In this document: in pieces, positions 54,625 to 63,931 of the stretch
Numbering within the stretch: position 1 is the stretch's first letter
How the letters are laid out: every line of letters starts with the position of its first letter
Assembly (NCBI RefSeq): GCF_024539675.1
Contig: NZ_JAHHIT010000048.1
Location: 20,115-84,114, forward strand
Source: Streptomyces hilarionis
GTDB lineage: Bacteria > Actinomycetota > Actinomycetes > Streptomycetales > Streptomycetaceae
Direction: 5' to 3'
Length of the DNA stretch: 64,000 nucleotides
The notes under the pieces: generated by a model
The model's input: only the letters and a program-made list of their open reading frames with translations
Told to the model about the DNA's origin: nothing
Database searches by the model: none
Translations under genes and position numbers: made by a program

Positions 54625-55848
54625 GCCGATCCAGACCGCCGCCTGCTCCGGCGGGGTGCGGGTGTCGATGCCGAGAACGTGGAGGGTGCCCAACAAGCCC
54701 TTGGGGCCGCGCACCCGGAGGGTTCGCTGGGCGTAACCGCCCGGCTGGGGGTGGACGATGACGGCCGTCGGGGCGTCGGCGGACGCGTAGCCGCTGCTGT
54801 AGGTGAGCAGCTGGTGGACGTCGGCCGCGCTCACGCCGTGGCGGTCGTAGCGCTTGTACTTGGCGTCCACGGGCAGCAGCGTGCGATGTGCCGTGTCGGG
54901 CCCTGGGAGGCTGAGCAGAAGATCGGGCCGGAATGTCGAGGCGTTGCCCAGGTCTCCGCGCACGGTGATGCCGACGCCGCTCCCGCCGGGTACGGCGTGG
55001 CCTCCGCGCGGACCGGCGGCCTCGGTGCCGAGACGGCGGACGACGGCTTCCCAGAGTGCGGGCATGGCGAGCAGGAGACCGTCCGCCGTGGTGCCCTGGT
55101 CGGTGAGCAGTTCGGTCACGCCGCCACCACGCAGCAGCAGACGGGCCCAGGTGTGGGCGGGCCGGTAGCGGGCGTTCAGACGTGTGTAGGTGGCGTGGTC
55201 CAGAGCGCGGAGCGCCGCGGCCGGGGTCGGGGCCTGCGGAAAGGCGCCGGCGACGCCGTGCAGGGCACGCGCCAGGTCGGGACTGGAGGTCAGACCGAGC
55301 GCTGCCTTCAGAGCGCTCCCCAGAACACGGTTGTCCCAGATGTTCGCCTCCCGGTCGAAGGTGCGGACGTGCAGCTGGTCCAGTTGCCCGTAGCGGCGGG
55401 TGGCCTGGGCGGCGACGTCCAGGCGTCCCCGCAGCACCGGTTCGATACTCCGGTGGCGTACGTAGTCCCGGCGCAGTCCCTCCCGCAGCAACCGTTCACA
55501 CTCTTCGACCAGAGCGGCGGCGACCAGGTCGGCGTAACCGTCAGGGCCGGTGGCCCATCGCCTGGCCGTCGCTGGGACGGGCGTGCCGAGGGCGTAGGCG
55601 AGCCAGCTCATGAGCTGCTCTCCCGAAATGGCGAACTTGGGTGTGATGACCACGCGGACACGGTCCAGGACCAGCACTCCGACGGTCGCGTCGGCTTTGA
55701 GCCGCCACCCGGTGCGCTCCCTGGTCAGGGTGAGGCAGTCCCGTGTCTGGAGTGAGTGCAGGCGGTCGACGTCCCGGGAAGTGAGCTGACCAGTCTCCAG
55801 CAGGGTCGACTCGTACTCACCCAGCCGGACCGGGGTGCGGTCAGGCAT
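54610..55848 (-). CDS. McrC-like restriction nuclease subunit (system 2)
   Basis: A 412-residue McrC-family protein. N-terminal RVRVVITPKFAISGEQLMSWL and the middle NIWDNRVLGSALKAAL match the family; the C-terminal nuclease site is FRPDLLLSLPG then LLPVDAKYKRYD. I start at the ATG at 55848, which overlaps the end of the McrB gene by eight bases; an in-frame Met ten codons earlier lies deeper in mcrB. Sequence similarity to the McrC at 48016 is limited to motifs, so this is a distinct lineage, not a recent duplicate. Confidence 0.85.
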   Translation of the reverse strand: MPDRTPVRLGEYESTLLETGQLTSRDVDRLHSLQTRDCLTLTRERTGWRLKADATVGVLVLDRVRVVITPKFAISGEQLMSWLAYALGTPVPATARRWATGPDGYADLVAAALVEECERLLREGLRRDYVRHRSIEPVLRGRLDVAAQATRRYGQLDQLHVRTFDREANIWDNRVLGSALKAALGLTSSPDLARALHGVAGAFPQAPTPAAALRALDHATYTRLNARYRPAHTWARLLLRGGGVTELLTDQGTTADGLLLAMPALWEAVVRRLGTEAAGPRGGHAVPGGSGVGITVRGDLGNASTFRPDLLLSLPGPDTAHRTLLPVDAKYKRYDRHGVSAADVHQLLTYSSGYASADAPTAVIVHPQPGGYAQRTLRVRGPKGLLGTLHVLGIDTRTPPEQAAVWIGSVLR

Positions 55849-57958
55849 CCGGGCCGGGAACGCCGCTGGTGAACTCACTCGCCAGCGCGTCCGCCAGGTC
55901 CTGCGGGGGCATGAGGCGCGGACGCCCCGTGTCGGAGTCGACCAGGTCGCCGAGGATGCGGTGCAGCAGTTCCGCCCGGCCGAGGCAGTAGTCCTCCAGG
56001 AGCGGGATCACCTCGTGGTGGAAGGCCGCGGCCAGGTCCTCCTCGGTCGCGATCGGCTCGCCGTCCCGCAGCAGGTAGGCGTGCCCGATCTGGTGGTCGG
56101 CGTCGAGATGGCGGGCGATGCGGGTGTTGAGGGACTCGAAGAACGCAGCCAGGTCCAAGGGGCCGACGGTTCCGGACACCGCGTCCGGGTCCGGGCCCAC
56201 CGGCAGGAAGGCGAAGCGGCGGCGAACCGCGGCGTCCAGATGGCTGATGCTCCGGTCGGCGGTGTTCATCGTGCCGATGACCCGGACGTTCGGCGGTACG
56301 GAGAAGCGGCGCTTGCTGACGGGCAGGACGACCGGCAGGTTCCGCTTGTCGAGTTCGAGGAGCGTGATCAACTCGCCGAAGATCCGTGGCAGGTCACCGC
56401 GGTTGATCTCGTCGACGACCAGCAGGAACGTCTGGTCGGGCTGGGCGGCGGCCCGGCTGCACAGGCTGTGGAACAGGCCGTCCGCGAGGGCGAGGGTGAG
56501 CCCCGGGCCGGTGGCGCTCAGGTCTGGTTTGAAGCCCTCGACGAAGTCCTCATAGCCGTAGGAGGGATGGAAGGTGACCATGCGTACACGGTCGCCGTGC
56601 AGCATCTCCGCCTGCGCCTCGACACGTTGGCGGACGTCGGCGCCAGCACCGAGCACGTCCGCGCGACCGTCCAGGGCGAGGGCGGCGCCGAGAGCGAGCC
56701 GAGTCTTGCCCGTACCGGGCGGACCGTGCAGGATCACTTGACCCTTGCGCTCCAGCGCGTCCAATACGGTCTGCACGTCCTCGGGCAGCGCGACCGGCGC
56801 GTTCACCGGTACCTGGCCCGTACCCGGGGCGGAGACGGAGCCGGTGTTGTGTGCGGTGAACCTGGCGAAGAGGGACGGGTCGACTTTGGCGAAGGTCGAC
56901 CGCCACCCGTGCTGGGGCTTCGGCAGTTTCTGCGCGTGGGAGAGGTCCCAGGCCACCGGGACGACGTGGTGGAACTCCGGCCGTTCCGGGTCGTGGCGGT
57001 AGCTCCCGTCGACCCTGCCGATGGCCAGGATCTCGTCCGTCCCGCGGTTGGCGACGATCCTGTCACCCGCCTCCAGGTCCCGGAAGGCGAGCAGCCTGCG
57101 GGCGAGGGTCAGGCTGCCGCCGCTGCTGCGCGGCCAGTGCGCGTCCAGAGCTTGCTGCAGTTCCGTGTCGCTCTGGTATTGGCCGAGATCACCGAGCTCG
57201 TCCCACCCGACGCAGATGAACCCGCCCTGCCGGCATTCCTCCCACATACGCCCGCGCTCGCCAGGGGCGATCTTCCAGATGGTGCGTTGCCGGGGATTGA
57301 AGTGCTTGTACAGGAAGCGCATCACTTCCAGTCCCGTCCAGCCCTCGAACTCCTCCCGGGTCCGCACGAGTTCCCGCAGCTGACGGTTGGTACGCGAGGC
57401 GGGGACGCCGGCCTGTGCCTCGCCGCCGAGCAGCGCGACGAACGTCCGCAGATGCTCGGCCGCGTAGATCGGCAGAAAGTGCTGGGGGAAGTAGGTCGCC
57501 AGGGACTTCGTCACCAACGTCGGCCCGTACCGCAGCACTTCCAGGTCGTCCAAGGCCTCGAAGTCTCCTGCCCCGACGGCCTCGAAGGCCCGGACGAACT
57601 GGCCGCGCAGTTCCGCCCACGCGTCCTGCGGGTCCATACCCCTCAGCGGAGCGGCCAGCCGCCATTCCCCGGTGTTGTGGTGGTACATGATGTGCTTCGC
57701 GGCACTGCCGCCCTTGATACTGCCCAGGTGCGGAGTGCCGAACTCCATGTGCCGGCAGTACGTCGGCCCCGACCCGGGCGGCGCGCCCTGCCCGAGGGCG
57801 TAGCGCTCCAGCGGCAACTCCGCCCACTTCTCCAACGGAAACTGGGACAGCACCTGCTTGCGCTCGTCCTCGGCAGCCGACTCGACGTTCGCCAGGCCGG
57901 CCCGGTCGAACTCGGCCGCCGCCGTGCGCACATCCACCCCGTTCGTCATGGGGGCCAT
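55841..57958 (-). CDS. McrB-like AAA+ GTPase with EVE-like domain (system 2)
   Basis: A 705-residue protein. Residues 30-220 are an alpha-helical N-terminal domain of unknown role. Residues about 230-345 (GGFICVGWDELGDLGQY; LEAGDRIVANRGTDEILAIG; VVPVAWD) have the layout of an EVE domain, a reader of modified bases. The AAA+ motor has Walker A GPPGTGKT (412-419), FHPSYGYEDFVEGFKP, Walker B LLVVDEINRGDLPRIFGEL and NTADRSISHLDAAVRRRFAF. It pairs with the overlapping McrC gene. Expected to restrict DNA carrying modified cytosine or another base. A Met at codon 4 (57949) is an alternative start. Confidence 0.87.
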   Translation of the reverse strand: MAPMTNGVDVRTAAAEFDRAGLANVESAAEDERKQVLSQFPLEKWAELPLERYALGQGAPPGSGPTYCRHMEFGTPHLGSIKGGSAAKHIMYHHNTGEWRLAAPLRGMDPQDAWAELRGQFVRAFEAVGAGDFEALDDLEVLRYGPTLVTKSLATYFPQHFLPIYAAEHLRTFVALLGGEAQAGVPASRTNRQLRELVRTREEFEGWTGLEVMRFLYKHFNPRQRTIWKIAPGERGRMWEECRQGGFICVGWDELGDLGQYQSDTELQQALDAHWPRSSGGSLTLARRLLAFRDLEAGDRIVANRGTDEILAIGRVDGSYRHDPERPEFHHVVPVAWDLSHAQKLPKPQHGWRSTFAKVDPSLFARFTAHNTGSVSAPGTGQVPVNAPVALPEDVQTVLDALERKGQVILHGPPGTGKTRLALGAALALDGRADVLGAGADVRQRVEAQAEMLHGDRVRMVTFHPSYGYEDFVEGFKPDLSATGPGLTLALADGLFHSLCSRAAAQPDQTFLLVVDEINRGDLPRIFGELITLLELDKRNLPVVLPVSKRRFSVPPNVRVIGTMNTADRSISHLDAAVRRRFAFLPVGPDPDAVSGTVGPLDLAAFFESLNTRIARHLDADHQIGHAYLLRDGEPIATEEDLAAAFHHEVIPLLEDYCLGRAELLHRILGDLVDSDTGRPRLMPPQDLADALASEFTSGVPGPDA

Positions 57959-58075
57959 GATGCCGGACCGCGAGACGGCGTCACCAGATCCGATCCGTGC
58001 AGAGGTCAGGCCAGGGCCCTTGAAGATCCTTTCGACGCGGGCCTGGCTGTGACACGACCGTCGCGGGCAGTACGA

Positions 58076-59371
58076 CTACCAGGGCTCCAGCCCTCGCTCG
58101 GCCGGTTGCGTGTGGGGCAAGAGGGCTTCCTGAGCACGTGAGTTCAGGCCCATCAATTTGTCCGCCGCGCGGTCGACGAAGAACACGAACGCTTTGGCGG
58201 TGTCGGCGAAGGCCGCTGCGGGGCGGCTGATACCGGCTGTCGTGATCACGATGAGCCGCTTGGGCGCGTCCTCACCGGCCGCCGCGGCCAGCCCGTTCAG
58301 CCGCTGCACCTCGGAAGTGGACAGGTTCTTCGCCCGGTCGTGCCATTCGACGTGGAACGTGTCGGACCGGATGGGGCTTTCGGCATCCCCTTCTTCGACG
58401 TCGCCGAAGCCGAACGCCGTTAGCTGATCGAGAACCACGTCGGCGATGTGCCGTGGGCTGGGGGAGCGTTGTGAGGTGCGCGGCGCGGGTCCTTCGACGA
58501 ACTGACCGTGATCGACGCCGACCTCTGCCAGTGACTCGGGCAGGGCGGTTTCGTCCGCGAAGAGTGACTCCTGCCACTCCGACCGCCGCTGGACGGAAAC
58601 CGGTTCCCCGCGTCCGATTGGCTCGCCATGCACCTCCACGTCCCAGGCCTTCAGGCCCTTGACGAGCACGTCGGCGATGTCCGCCACCGAGGCGTCCGCG
58701 CGGGGCACCCCCGGTCCGGGCCGCGTGCTGCGCCACAGGTTCCAGCCCAGATCGACGCGGCCCCACGCCCCGCATTCCGCGAGGTACACATCCACCAGCC
58801 AGCCGAGGGCCGGCTTCAGCGAGACGCGGACGAACGCGTCGGGGAACTCTGCCTCGACGAAACTGCCGTCGCGTCCGCCCACGATGTCGAGTTTCGGCGA
58901 GTGGCGAGGGCCGTACGGGAAGTAGCCGTTCCCGGCCGCCACGCGCCGCACTCGCACACCCCGGGCGTCCAGGAGATCGGCCAGCTCGGTCATGTCGGAC
59001 GGCTCGCCCTCGTTCCAGCGCCACGGCGAAGGAACCGGTACGCCGGCGAGGTGTGCCGACGCCACGGCGTGCAGGGCGTCGACGAGCACCTCGTCGGGCG
59101 TGTCCAGAGGCCAGACGGACGGCTCACTGTCCAGTACCGGGTCAATCACCGCCCAGACGATCGTGTACCCCATGCGCACCTGTGCCAGAGCGACCGAGCG
59201 TCGACCGGACAACGTGACCTTGAGGTGCATCAGGTGGTTCGCGTCGTCGAAGATCACCCGGTCGGCCAGCTCGGGATGACGGTCGCACAGAGCCTGTTCC
59301 AGGCTCTTGAAGTGCAGGTGTCTGCCGAAGGCGGCGACCATGTCACCGGGCGGGAAAGGCAAGGGACACAC
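58076..59371 (-). CDS. Protein with Mrr-like C-terminal domain, upstream of EVE-McrBC
   Basis: A 431-residue soluble protein. The N-terminal 250 residues are not recognised (segments GRHLHFKSLEQAL, DGSFVEAEFPDAFVRVSLKPALGWLV). The last 130 residues, HIADVVLDQLTAFGFGDV, SDTFHVEWHDRAKN, RLIVITTAGISRPAAAFADT and VFFVDRAADKLMGL, follow the order of an Mrr-type restriction-endonuclease fold, but the usual (Q/E)xK reads EWH, so the catalytic Lys seems lost. The first start (GTG at 59371) has its ribosome site too close; the ATG at 59341 is an alternative. It lies 117 bases before the EVE-McrB gene on the same strand and may be a sensor or regulator of that system. Confidence 0.55.
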   Translation of the reverse strand: MCPLPFPPGDMVAAFGRHLHFKSLEQALCDRHPELADRVIFDDANHLMHLKVTLSGRRSVALAQVRMGYTIVWAVIDPVLDSEPSVWPLDTPDEVLVDALHAVASAHLAGVPVPSPWRWNEGEPSDMTELADLLDARGVRVRRVAAGNGYFPYGPRHSPKLDIVGGRDGSFVEAEFPDAFVRVSLKPALGWLVDVYLAECGAWGRVDLGWNLWRSTRPGPGVPRADASVADIADVLVKGLKAWDVEVHGEPIGRGEPVSVQRRSEWQESLFADETALPESLAEVGVDHGQFVEGPAPRTSQRSPSPRHIADVVLDQLTAFGFGDVEEGDAESPIRSDTFHVEWHDRAKNLSTSEVQRLNGLAAAAGEDAPKRLIVITTAGISRPAAAFADTAKAFVFFVDRAADKLMGLNSRAQEALLPHTQPAERGLEPW

Positions 59372-59467
59372 TCCTGTCGAGTAGTGGGTGGCGTGACCGG
59401 GGATGCTGTGATCCGTTGACGGAGGTTAGGTCGACCGGGCGCCGTCACTCAAAACCTTTGGCCGCCT

Positions 59468-59947
59468 TCAACGGCATTGGCCGCCGGATTGGCCGGATAC
59501 CGCCTTCGGCTGCTCGCCGGGCTGGTCGATCTCCGCCCAGACCGTCTTGCCGGAGGGCAGGCGGGGCTCCGTGCCCCAGCGGTCGGCGAGTGCGTCGACC
59601 AAGAGGAGCCCGCGGCCCGACTCATCGTCCGGGCTCCGCTCCGGGGGGATCGCAGGGCGGTACTCGCCCCGCGTGTCGCTCACCGCGATGCGGAGGGTGC
59701 CGGTCGCGTCGTCCGGCGTCAGCGCCAGCAGGAAGTCACGGCCCTGGACGCGGCCGTGCAGCGCGGCGTTGGCGGCCAGCTCCGCGACGATGTGTTCAGC
59801 TCGCTCGATAACTCGGGGTGACATCCCCCAGGCGGTCAGCCGTTCCACGGCCAGGAGCCGCGCGAGGCGGGCACCGCGGCGAGTGGAGGAGAGCCGCTGA
59901 GCGAACGTGCGTACGGTAGCGCAAAGTTGTGGCGGGGAGGCGTTCAT
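59468..59947 (-). CDS. ATP-binding protein, RsbW-like anti-sigma factor kinase
   Basis: A 159-residue HATPase_c protein. The N-box is ELAANAALHG, and the later DESGRGLLLVDALADRWG gives the G1/G2 motifs; this is the RsbW/SpoIIAB layout. In Streptomyces such genes commonly stand beside an XRE/DUF5753 gene and a DUF397 gene, as here, where the XRE gene is divergent with a 167-base spacer. It probably phosphorylates or binds a regulatory partner. Confidence 0.85.
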   Translation of the reverse strand: MNASPPQLCATVRTFAQRLSSTRRGARLARLLAVERLTAWGMSPRVIERAEHIVAELAANAALHGRVQGRDFLLALTPDDATGTLRIAVSDTRGEYRPAIPPERSPDDESGRGLLLVDALADRWGTEPRLPSGKTVWAEIDQPGEQPKAVSGQSGGQCR

Positions 59948-60114
59948 GGGGAAACCGTGGCGGGCGTGCGGGGGTGTGTTCCAGTAGCACGGCCCGTACG
60001 CTACGTCAGCGTACGGGCACTGTCTGTGGACGGTACGGGGATCTTGCCGTCACTCTGGGTGCTGTCGATCGCGGAGAAACCGCAGAGGATGTACGCACCT
60101 GGAGGTGGCCGCGT

Positions 60115-60966
60115 ATGACGGACAGTAGCGACGTGACGGCTTGCGACTGGGAGCACGAGCCCGACCCCTCCGACAGTCTGCGGACCTTCGGAGCCGTCGT
60201 CCAGGCCCTGCGCGAGCACGCGGGGCTCAGTCGAGTGGACTTCGGGGCGCGGGTCAGGTTCTCCAAACACACCGTGGAATCGGTGGAGTTGGGACGACGG
60301 ATGCCCGACGAGTCGTTCGTGGAGCGCGCGGAGGAGGCGCTGGGCAACACGGGGGCGCTGCGGAAGGCGGCCGGGCATCTGACGCGGGGCGAGGCGGGGC
60401 TGGCGGCCTGGTTCAGGCGCTGGGCCCGGCTGGAGAAGGTCGCGGTGAGCCTGTGCACGTACGAGTGCAGGCTGGTGCCGGGGTTGTTGCAGTCGGAGGG
60501 GTATGCGCGGGCGGTGTTCGACAACAGCATTCCGCCGCTGTCGGATGAGCAGTTGGAGGCCCAGGTCGTTGCGCGGATGGACCGGCAGAAGATGCTGCGC
60601 GAGCGGCCCAACGTGCCGTTCAGCTTCATCGTCGAGGAGCACCTGTTCCGGCGTCGGCTTGGCGGGCGTGAGGTGACGCGGGGGTTGCTCGACCATGTGC
60701 TGGAACTGACCGCACCACGGAATGTGACGCTTCAAGTGATGCCGTTGGACGCGGAGTTCCATGCGTGCTTGGACGGTCCCGTGCGACTTCTGGAGACTCC
60801 GGAGCGGCGGCGGCTCGCGTATTCGGAAGGGCAGCAGAACGGCCGTCTGATCACCGACGCAAAAGAGGTGAGCCTCCTCTATCAGTGCTATGACACACTG
60901 CGCTCGCAGGCCCTGAACCCCAAAGACTCGCGGGGTCTGCTGGAGCGACTGCGAGGAGAGCTATGA
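60115..60966 (+). CDS. XRE-family regulator with DUF5753 domain
   Basis: A 283-residue regulator. GGAGGTGG lies six bases before the ATG at 60115. Residues about 23-75 form the helix-turn-helix (LREHAGLSRVDFGARVRFSKHTVESVE), and about 95-280 DUF5753 (ARLEKVAVSLCTYECRLVPG, LLQSEGYARAVF, APRNVTLQVMPL). Homologues such as WhiJ-type proteins repress development or antibiotic genes and work with a partner DUF397 protein, encoded here by the overlapping downstream gene. Confidence 0.9.
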   Translation: MTDSSDVTACDWEHEPDPSDSLRTFGAVVQALREHAGLSRVDFGARVRFSKHTVESVELGRRMPDESFVERAEEALGNTGALRKAAGHLTRGEAGLAAWFRRWARLEKVAVSLCTYECRLVPGLLQSEGYARAVFDNSIPPLSDEQLEAQVVARMDRQKMLRERPNVPFSFIVEEHLFRRRLGGREVTRGLLDHVLELTAPRNVTLQVMPLDAEFHACLDGPVRLLETPERRRLAYSEGQQNGRLITDAKEVSLLYQCYDTLRSQALNPKDSRGLLERLRGEL

Positions 60967-61148
60967 GCACGATGGAACTCGCCTGGTTCAAGTCCAGCTA
61001 CAGCGGTACCCAGGGGGACGACTGCGTGGAGGTCGCCGTCACCGACCAGGCCATCTGCGTACGGGACTCCAAGGACGTGACTCGCCCGCACTTCGCCTTC
61101 GGGCGTGAAGAGTGGTCGCGGTTCGTGGGGTTCGTGGCGGAGGCCTGA
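60963..61148 (+). CDS. DUF397 small protein
   Basis: A 61-residue protein beginning at the ATG that overlaps the XRE stop (ATGA). WFKSSYSGTQGDDCVEVAV and VRDSKDVTRPHFAF, then EEWSRFV, are the DUF397 hallmarks. Such proteins are thought to antagonise or modulate their XRE partner. Confidence 0.95.
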   Translation: MSTMELAWFKSSYSGTQGDDCVEVAVTDQAICVRDSKDVTRPHFAFGREEWSRFVGFVAEA

Positions 61149-61172
61149 GCGGAGCGACGTGCGCGATGGCGC

Positions 61173-61601
61173 TCAGAAGATCTTGCAGAGCGTCATCGCA
61201 CGCATATCGACATCGCCCGGTGACCCGAGCACGGAGCTGCGGCCCACGTAGATGGTGTCCCACTGCGAGGTTCCGACCGGGCATGTGCCGGAACTGATGA
61301 GCAGGCCGCCGGAGAGATCGGGGCCTGTTGTGCTGGCGTCCGGTATGCCGAGGGTGGCTGGTTCGGCCGAGGCGCCGGGCTCTCCCTCGTCGCCCTTGGC
61401 GCCGCGTTCACCTTGCGGCCCCTGTTCGCCCAGAAGCCCCTGCGGTCCCCGTGCCCCTTCCGGCCCCGCCGGGCCCCGCGCGCCGGTCGGGCCGGTCGCG
61501 ACGAAATAGGCGCCGGCGACTGCTCCCGCCGCACCGGACAGGGTGACGACGGCTGCGGTGGCGGCTATGCCGATTGCGACGCGACGACGGTTCGGTCTCA
61601 T
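61173..61601 (-). CDS. Membrane-anchored collagen-like protein
   Basis: A 142-residue protein. An N-terminal hydrophobic segment (about 8-35) acts as signal or anchor. Residues 37-76 are 13 successive Gly-X-Y triplets (GPTGARGPAGPEGARG, then GPQGERGAKGDEGEPG), a short collagen-like stalk. The C-terminal 60 residues form a small globular end with two Cys (SGTCPVGTSQ and TLCKIF). AAGGAAAG lies before the ATG. Its ATG overlaps the stop of the CoiA-like gene by four bases, so the two are coupled. Function unknown; a surface or secreted trimeric stalk is likely. Confidence 0.75.
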   Translation of the reverse strand: MRPNRRRVAIGIAATAAVVTLSGAAGAVAGAYFVATGPTGARGPAGPEGARGPQGLLGEQGPQGERGAKGDEGEPGASAEPATLGIPDASTTGPDLSGGLLISSGTCPVGTSQWDTIYVGRSSVLGSPGDVDMRAMTLCKIF

Positions 61602-63931
61602 GTTCTTTCCTTCGGGTCATCGGCGGTGTGGACGGCAGCCCTGTAGGCCGCGAACACTCGGGCCTGTTCCGTCTTCCGGAGCTGGCCCAGTTCGATGGGG
61701 CGCAGGCCGTGGGGCCGTCCGAGGCGTTTGAGGATGGCGTCGAAGTACGGCACAGGCGTGTGCTCCGAGGCGACCACGAGGGAGGAGAGCAACACCCCGT
61801 AGGTGGGCGGGCTGTCGACCGCTACGAGGATCGCTTCCCTGGCCTTGTCGGTGAGGTCCGTCGGCTTGAGCCCGGCGGCAGCGGCGAGCGTGTGCCAGCC
61901 CACGCAGACCTGACGCCGGGCGGCATCGATCAGCGCCCGCCGAACGGCTACCACCAATGCGGCCTTGGTGGTCCCGAGCTGACCCCAGGCCACGCGGTCC
62001 GCCTTGGCGGGAGCGGCTCGGGCCACGGGTACGGTCTGTCTGCCCCGTGTATAGGCGGGGTCCACGGCGGCGCGCCATGCTGCCTGTACGGTCGGGGTGG
62101 CGGCATTGGGCCTCCAGCCCAACTCCTTCAGTACGTCGCCGAAGAACGGGGCCGGGCCTGGGATCTGCCCTTCCGCCTTCACCAGGGCCGACAACAACCG
62201 ACGCCCGGGAGCGTAGGACCTGTCCACTGCGGCGAGCAGCTGAACGCGGTCCTGATCGGACAACGTGGACGGCGAGATGCGCTGCTTCTTGAGCAGGGTC
62301 GACCACTTGATCAGGCCGCGTCCTTTGGAGACTGCTTCGAGTTGCTCGCGGAGCGAGGCTACGAGCTGCGCCTCGTTCAGCACGTGTCCGGCACTGGCCT
62401 TCACCTCTGTCAGTCCGGACGAGGGCTGTTGCCGTGCGGGTGCCGATTCGGCGAGGGCGTAGGCGGTCTTTCGCTCGCGTTCCCAGACCTCCGCCACCTT
62501 CGCCTCGGACAGGTCGGATCGCCAGCCGAGGCCGGCGAGGACGTCGGCGAAGTACGGGGCGGGAGCCGCCGGGGCGTGGGCGGGTTTGACGAGCGCCGAG
62601 AGCACGGGCTTGCCGTCGGCTCGGGGGTGGTCAACGGCGATGAGGAGGCGGACGCGTTCTTCCGGAGTGATGTCGCCGGGTGCCGCTCCTGCGTGGCTGA
62701 CGAGCGTCTCCCAGTTGACGAGGCTCCGGGCGCGGGCGACGAGCTCCAGCCTTGAGCGGAAGACGCGGATCGTCTCGGCCTCACCGAGGGGGAGGGGGCG
62801 GGGTATTGAGGTGGCCGGTTCGATCGTCGTGGGCGTTGGTGGGGGTGGGTCGGGAGGCGGCGATGCGGGGCGCAGGTCCGGCCAGCGGGAGTCGGTCTGC
62901 TGGGGTAGGGGCGAGGCGCCGTCGGCGCATATGAGCCAGGAGGGCTCGGAGGGGGCCGGTTCGGTGAGCGGCAGCAGGTGGGCTGAGGAGTAGATGACGT
63001 GCAGTTGGTGAGGAGGAGGGGCGGGGTGGGCGTGCGGCAGGGTGATCCGGGCCCGGACGACGGCCGAGCCGAGCGGCTGAAGGTCGGCCTCGTAGAGGCG
63101 TACGGCGGTGCCGTCCGGGTCAGGGTGCGGTGCCGGGAGTTCGGTCGCTGCGGTGAAGGCGATGGTGCCCGGAGCCAGCGGGAAGGCCACGGGCGTAGGG
63201 GCGGGAGCGGGCGTACTGCTCGCGAGCGGTTCGGCGTCGAGGCGGGGCGTGATGATCCCCTCGTTCGACAGGCGGCACTCGGTGAGGGCCGACCACGCGA
63301 GGCTGTTGTCCGAGTACTGCGTGCCGACGTACACCTCGCGGGTATCGCCCTGAGTGCGGCAGGAGATGCGGATGGCATGCCCGGCGGCGTCCACCTCGCT
63401 GTGCGAGAGCCCGCAGTAGGGTCCGTACGCCCAGTGGACGTGGGTGTGCCCGTCGGTGAGGCGTTTGCGGGTCTCTTGCCACTCGCGGAGGGAGAGACGG
63501 GCCAACTGGACCCGGATGATCCGGGACCGGCCGTGACCGAACCGGACCTCGACGGCTCCACCGTGGACCGAACCGGGGTCCAGGTACGTGACCTCGGCGT
63601 CCTGGTATCCCTGCCGCAGCAGCCAGCGCCGCAGCGCCTGCCCGATGTAGAGGTGGTCGGCGCTGGCCTCACCGGTCTCCGTGCGGCGGCAATGCACGGG
63701 CGGCCGGTGCGCGAAGTGGCACTTCTTCTCCGTGTACCGCTTCGGAGTCAGCTTCTTGCCGCAGCCGCCGAGCAGGACGCCGCAGTAGAAGTCGTCGCGG
63801 GTCCGGCCCCGCATGAACCCGTCGAAGTCGTCGTGGTCGTACGGCAGGAACACCGGCCAGTCCGACTCGGCCTGACCGATGACCGCCGTCTGAACCTTGC
63901 GGGTGTCTTCTTCGGAGGTGGGCGAGACCAT
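61598..63931 (-). CDS. CoiA-like protein with three C-terminal repeat modules
   Basis: A 777-residue soluble protein. The N-terminal part has a zinc-ribbon-like CGVLLGGCGKKLTPKRYTEK and KKCHFAHRP-x-C, then a DHLYIGQALRRWL segment, matching competence-protein CoiA-like proteins whose next domain is a restriction-endonuclease-like fold. The middle (240-380) is Pro/Ala-rich and low in complexity. Three copies of an 85-residue module follow at about 390-475, 525-610 and 658-742, each with W-x-x-L, a LxxAVD segment, LLSALV and PYF/PFF-x-x-VL-x-x-LG. Function unknown; CoiA-like proteins act with DNA. It is coupled to the downstream collagen-like gene. Confidence 0.75.
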   Translation of the reverse strand: MVSPTSEEDTRKVQTAVIGQAESDWPVFLPYDHDDFDGFMRGRTRDDFYCGVLLGGCGKKLTPKRYTEKKCHFAHRPPVHCRRTETGEASADHLYIGQALRRWLLRQGYQDAEVTYLDPGSVHGGAVEVRFGHGRSRIIRVQLARLSLREWQETRKRLTDGHTHVHWAYGPYCGLSHSEVDAAGHAIRISCRTQGDTREVYVGTQYSDNSLAWSALTECRLSNEGIITPRLDAEPLASSTPAPAPTPVAFPLAPGTIAFTAATELPAPHPDPDGTAVRLYEADLQPLGSAVVRARITLPHAHPAPPPHQLHVIYSSAHLLPLTEPAPSEPSWLICADGASPLPQQTDSRWPDLRPASPPPDPPPPTPTTIEPATSIPRPLPLGEAETIRVFRSRLELVARARSLVNWETLVSHAGAAPGDITPEERVRLLIAVDHPRADGKPVLSALVKPAHAPAAPAPYFADVLAGLGWRSDLSEAKVAEVWERERKTAYALAESAPARQQPSSGLTEVKASAGHVLNEAQLVASLREQLEAVSKGRGLIKWSTLLKKQRISPSTLSDQDRVQLLAAVDRSYAPGRRLLSALVKAEGQIPGPAPFFGDVLKELGWRPNAATPTVQAAWRAAVDPAYTRGRQTVPVARAAPAKADRVAWGQLGTTKAALVVAVRRALIDAARRQVCVGWHTLAAAAGLKPTDLTDKAREAILVAVDSPPTYGVLLSSLVVASEHTPVPYFDAILKRLGRPHGLRPIELGQLRKTEQARVFAAYRAAVHTADDPKERT

